Source of the DNA: CAG-217 sp963605415
Lineage (GTDB): Bacteria > Bacillota > Clostridia > Oscillospirales > Acutalibacteraceae
Direction of reading: 5' to 3'
Assembly (NCBI GenBank): GCA_963605415.1
Contig: CAVCUL010000014.1
Location: 1 to 52,115 of the forward strand
Length of the DNA stretch: 52,115 bases
Below, piece after piece: positions 50,136-52,115 of this stretch. Both the position numbers and the translations under genes were made by a program. The notes under the pieces are model-generated. The model had not been told where the DNA came from and ran no database searches. It saw nothing but the letters and a program-made list of their open reading frames with translations. How positions within the stretch are numbered: the first letter of the stretch is position 1; every line of letters begins with the position of its first letter.

Positions 50136-50584
50136 TCAAATCGTTCCTTCCGTTAAAACTTAAGTGCATTGTACCGTAACTTTTAATTCATTATAACAAT
50201 AGTATAAATGCAAATCAAGAAAATTCTTAAAAATTAAGTTAATAGTTCCCTAAGTTTTAATAATTCATTTTTAATTATCGCCAAATTCTACTGCTTTTTA
50301 TCAAGCAATACAGCGTTCTACATTGTTTTGCTGTACATCTGGAAACTTACATTCCCTGAATTGACAGCACCTGTTGCAGTCGAAGCAATGATTTGGATTT
50401 CTGCAATCATCAGAATGGTTGCCGCAATCATCATTTCATTCGGTTGCTACATTCCTGTAACATTGTTCAGCAAAACAAAGCCAAAGGTTGGCTTGCTTAT
50501 GATTCTGAAAACCTGTGCATATATATGGATTATCGCAATGGGCCTTCAGCTTTTATTTTAAGATTTGGAACGATATAAATTGTT
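50136..50584. other. Intergenic region with a possible membrane-protein fragment
   Basis: AT-rich; 50283-50561 (+) reads as an uninterrupted ~90-codon stretch ending LYIWKLTFPELTAPV..., VEAMIWISAIIRMVAAIIIS and AYIWIIAMGLQLLF, with hydrophobic segments but no ribosome-binding site or clear start. It may be the 3' remnant of a membrane protein gene truncated at its left. I see no other gene, RNA or repeat here. Confidence 0.4.
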
Positions 50585-50645
50585 CGGTCAAGCACATTAA
50601 AAACATAAAATTAACGAAAAAAGGTCTACATACCTATAAGAAAAA
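50585..50645. repeat. 61-bp direct repeat, copy 2
   Basis: Second copy of the repeat at 48729-48789 (59/61 identical), followed directly by the hairpin at 50643-50678 and then the second ATPase gene. Confidence 0.85.
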
Positions 50646-50678
50646 GCGTTGGAGAAATCAAATCTCCAACGCTTTTAT
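50643..50678 (+). terminator. Hairpin after repeat copy 2
   Basis: AAAGCGTTGGAG pairs with CTCCAACGCTTT around AAATCAAAT. The stem closely resembles the terminator after the NUDIX gene (GCATTGG/CCAATGC with an AAAT loop region). Confidence 0.8.
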
Positions 50679-50686
50679 AATTATAC

Positions 50687-50714
50687 TTGAAATAATTATA
50701 CTTTGTGGTATAAT
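50687..50714 (+). promoter_or_regulatory. Promoter of the second ATPase gene
   Basis: The -35 is TTGAAA (50687-50692), the spacer is 16 bases and the -10 is TATAAT (50709-50714) with an extended TGG. Confidence 0.7.
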
Positions 50715-50756
50715 TATATGTAGAGATGCAAATACTATATCGGGAGGTCGGATATA

Positions 50757-52115
50757 ATGAAAAAATTTGTTGACAGATTTCAAGAACTTGAAACACTTGA
50801 AAATGAATATAACAGCAACTCATCTTCCTTTGTTGTGCTTTACGGCAGGAGAAGAATCGGAAAAACAGAACTCTTAAATGAGTTTTCGAGGGATAAAAAA
50901 TGCATCAGATTTCTTGCAACGGAAGAATCTGAAAAGATGAACAGAGAGGCATTTTCATCAATCGTAAGCGAATACACATCAAATCCGCTTGTTAAAAAAG
51001 CAAGCCTTTCGTGGGAAGAATTGTTTGATTTAACAATAGATTACAAGACAGAGAATAAAAAGCTCATAATCATTGACGAGTTTCAATATATAGGCAAATC
51101 GAATCCGAGTTTTATCTCTGTGCTCCAAAAAATATGGGACACGAAACTTAAGAATAACAATGTAATGCTTGTATTATGCGGTTCGCTGATAAATATGATG
51201 TACAGCCAAACTCTGTCATACGACAGTCCGCTTTTCGGAAGAAGAACAAAGCAAATCAGATTAAAGCAAATTCCGTTTAAGTATTACAAAGAATTTATTG
51301 ACAGCACGGATGAAAAATTCTTAATCGAAGCGTATTCCGTCACCGGCGGAGTTCCCAAATATATAGAAATGTTTGAGAGCAACGACGACATCTATACCGC
51401 CATAAAAAATTCAATTTTGAATTCTCAAAGTTACTTGTATGAAGAGCCTGAATTTTTATTGAAAAACGAAGTTCAAGAGGTGGGAAGTTATTATTCAATC
51501 ATCAAAACAATAGCCTCCGGCTGCGAACAGTTAAGCGATATATCAAATGCATTAGAAATTAAGGCAACAAATTTGCCGAAATACTTAAAAGTTTTGATTG
51601 ACCTTGATATTATAGAAAGGGTTGTTCCCATAACGGAAGATAAGCCCGAAAAAAGCAAAATGGGACTGTATAAAATTAAGGATAACTATATAAGATTTTG
51701 GTTTAAGTTTGTATATCCTTATAAATCATACATTGAAAGCGAACACATAGATTTTGTTCTTGATAAAATCAGAGAAGGCTTTATAAAAAATCATGTTGCT
51801 TATGTGTATGAGGATATTTGCAGAAATCAATATCTTCCTGAGTTGATTATCAAAAATGCTTTCGGTTTTACTCCTACCAAAATCGGCAAGTGGTGGGACA
51901 GAAAAGATACAGAAATTGATATTGTCGCAAAAGATAATTCAAATAATATTATCTTCGGCGAATGCAAATATACCAAAAAGCCGCTTGACGTTAATGTGTA
52001 TTATGACTTGCTTGAAAAGGCGAAGAAAATAAGCTGGAACAAGCAAAACAGAAACGAATACTTTGTATTCTTTTGCATTAACGGCTACACGGAAAAAATG
52101 CAAAACCTTGCAAAA
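50757..52115 (+). CDS. AAA+ ATPase with DUF234/PDDEXK nuclease-like domain (3' end outside window)
   Basis: At least 453 residues, still open at the window edge. The N-terminal ATPase domain has Walker A VVLYGRRRIGKTELL (near residue 28), Walker B KKLIIIDEFQYIG and a VLCGSLINMM sensor stretch. A winged helix follows at about 240-310. The C-terminal DUF234-like part has DTEIDIVAKDN and GECKYTKKP, i.e. the D...ExK core of PDDEXK nucleases. GGGAGG stands about 9 bases before the ATG. This archaeal-type ATPase-nuclease family is common in anaerobes and of unknown role. Codon use is AT-rich, unlike the backbone. Confidence 0.9.
   Translation, partial: MKKFVDRFQELETLENEYNSNSSSFVVLYGRRRIGKTELLNEFSRDKKCIRFLATEESEKMNREAFSSIVSEYTSNPLVKKASLSWEELFDLTIDYKTENKKLIIIDEFQYIGKSNPSFISVLQKIWDTKLKNNNVMLVLCGSLINMMYSQTLSYDSPLFGRRTKQIRLKQIPFKYYKEFIDSTDEKFLIEAYSVTGGVPKYIEMFESNDDIYTAIKNSILNSQSYLYEEPEFLLKNEVQEVGSYYSIIKTIASGCEQLSDISNALEIKATNLPKYLKVLIDLDIIERVVPITEDKPEKSKMGLYKIKDNYIRFWFKFVYPYKSYIESEHIDFVLDKIREGFIKNHVAYVYEDICRNQYLPELIIKNAFGFTPTKIGKWWDRKDTEIDIVAKDNSNNIIFGECKYTKKPLDVNVYYDLLEKAKKISWNKQNRNEYFVFFCINGYTEKMQNLAK

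Noticed and set aside
1..52115. CRISPR array or rRNA operon
   Set aside because: No regularly spaced repeat array and no rRNA-like stretch was seen; the only long direct repeat is the two-copy 61-mer about 1.86 kb apart.

Overview
The window looks like a chromosomal segment of an anaerobic, spore-forming Clostridia, most likely Oscillospiraceae/Ruminococcaceae. Supporting signs are a fairly GC-rich backbone with Firmicutes gene content (RNase Y, YhaM, RlmH, WalJ-like MBL protein, a T-box in front of thrS), rubrerythrin (an anaerobe's peroxide defence) and a broken alpha/beta-type small acid-soluble spore protein gene. Family and genus are inferred, not proven.

Layout. (1) 1-5650: the integrase end of an integrative mobilizable element, visibly more AT-rich than the backbone. 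It has an excisionase-like HTH protein, a RepA-like ATPase, a candidate oriT, MobC, a relaxase, ParB and a tyrosine integrase. It abuts a tRNA-Ser(CGA) gene, and two decayed tRNA-Ser 5' halves follow at the same site. (2) 6278-13196: housekeeping genes (hisH-hisF, rlmB, a degenerate P-type-ATPase-like membrane protein, rubrerythrin), a REP-associated tyrosine transposase (RAYT) with REP palindromes inside its own gene, and nadB-nadC. (3) 14611-21249: a HAD phosphatase, GPH-family transporter and metallophosphoesterase cluster, then murA, a WalJ-like hydrolase and rlmH. (4) 21292-36222: a 15-gene minus-strand capsule/exopolysaccharide operon with one strong promoter. It encodes the Wzz and CpsD regulators, the initiating phosphoglycosyltransferase, several glycosyltransferases, a truncated acyltransferase, a radical SAM protein, a fused cytidylyltransferase-kinase, LicD, Wzy and Wzx. 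(5) 36306-44713: rny, T-box/thrS, prmA, yhaM and a PASTA-domain pseudokinase. (6) 44766-48440: a methyltransferase with a long structured leader, LMW phosphatase, HD protein, cupin/HxlR pair and NUDIX hydrolase. (7) 48574-52115: an AT-rich accessory stretch with a truncated SASP gene, a 61-bp direct repeat in two copies each followed by a hairpin, and two AAA+ ATPases (DUF4143 type, and DUF234/PDDEXK type cut by the window end).

How the genes fit together. The capsule operon forms a Wzx/Wzy-type pathway: WbaP-like initiation, elongation by several GTs, flipping, polymerisation, and length control by Wzz/BY-kinase. The LicD protein beside a fused IspD/TarI-like cytidylyltransferase plus APH(6)-like kinase suggests a self-contained route that phosphorylates a small alcohol, activates it with CTP and transfers it to the glycan. 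This is the best candidate here for an undescribed module. Two proteins that look like dead enzymes (a P-type ATPase without DKTGT and a PASTA kinase without its catalytic residues), the tandem tRNA-Ser attachment scars, and REPs embedded in a RAYT gene are the other notable points.
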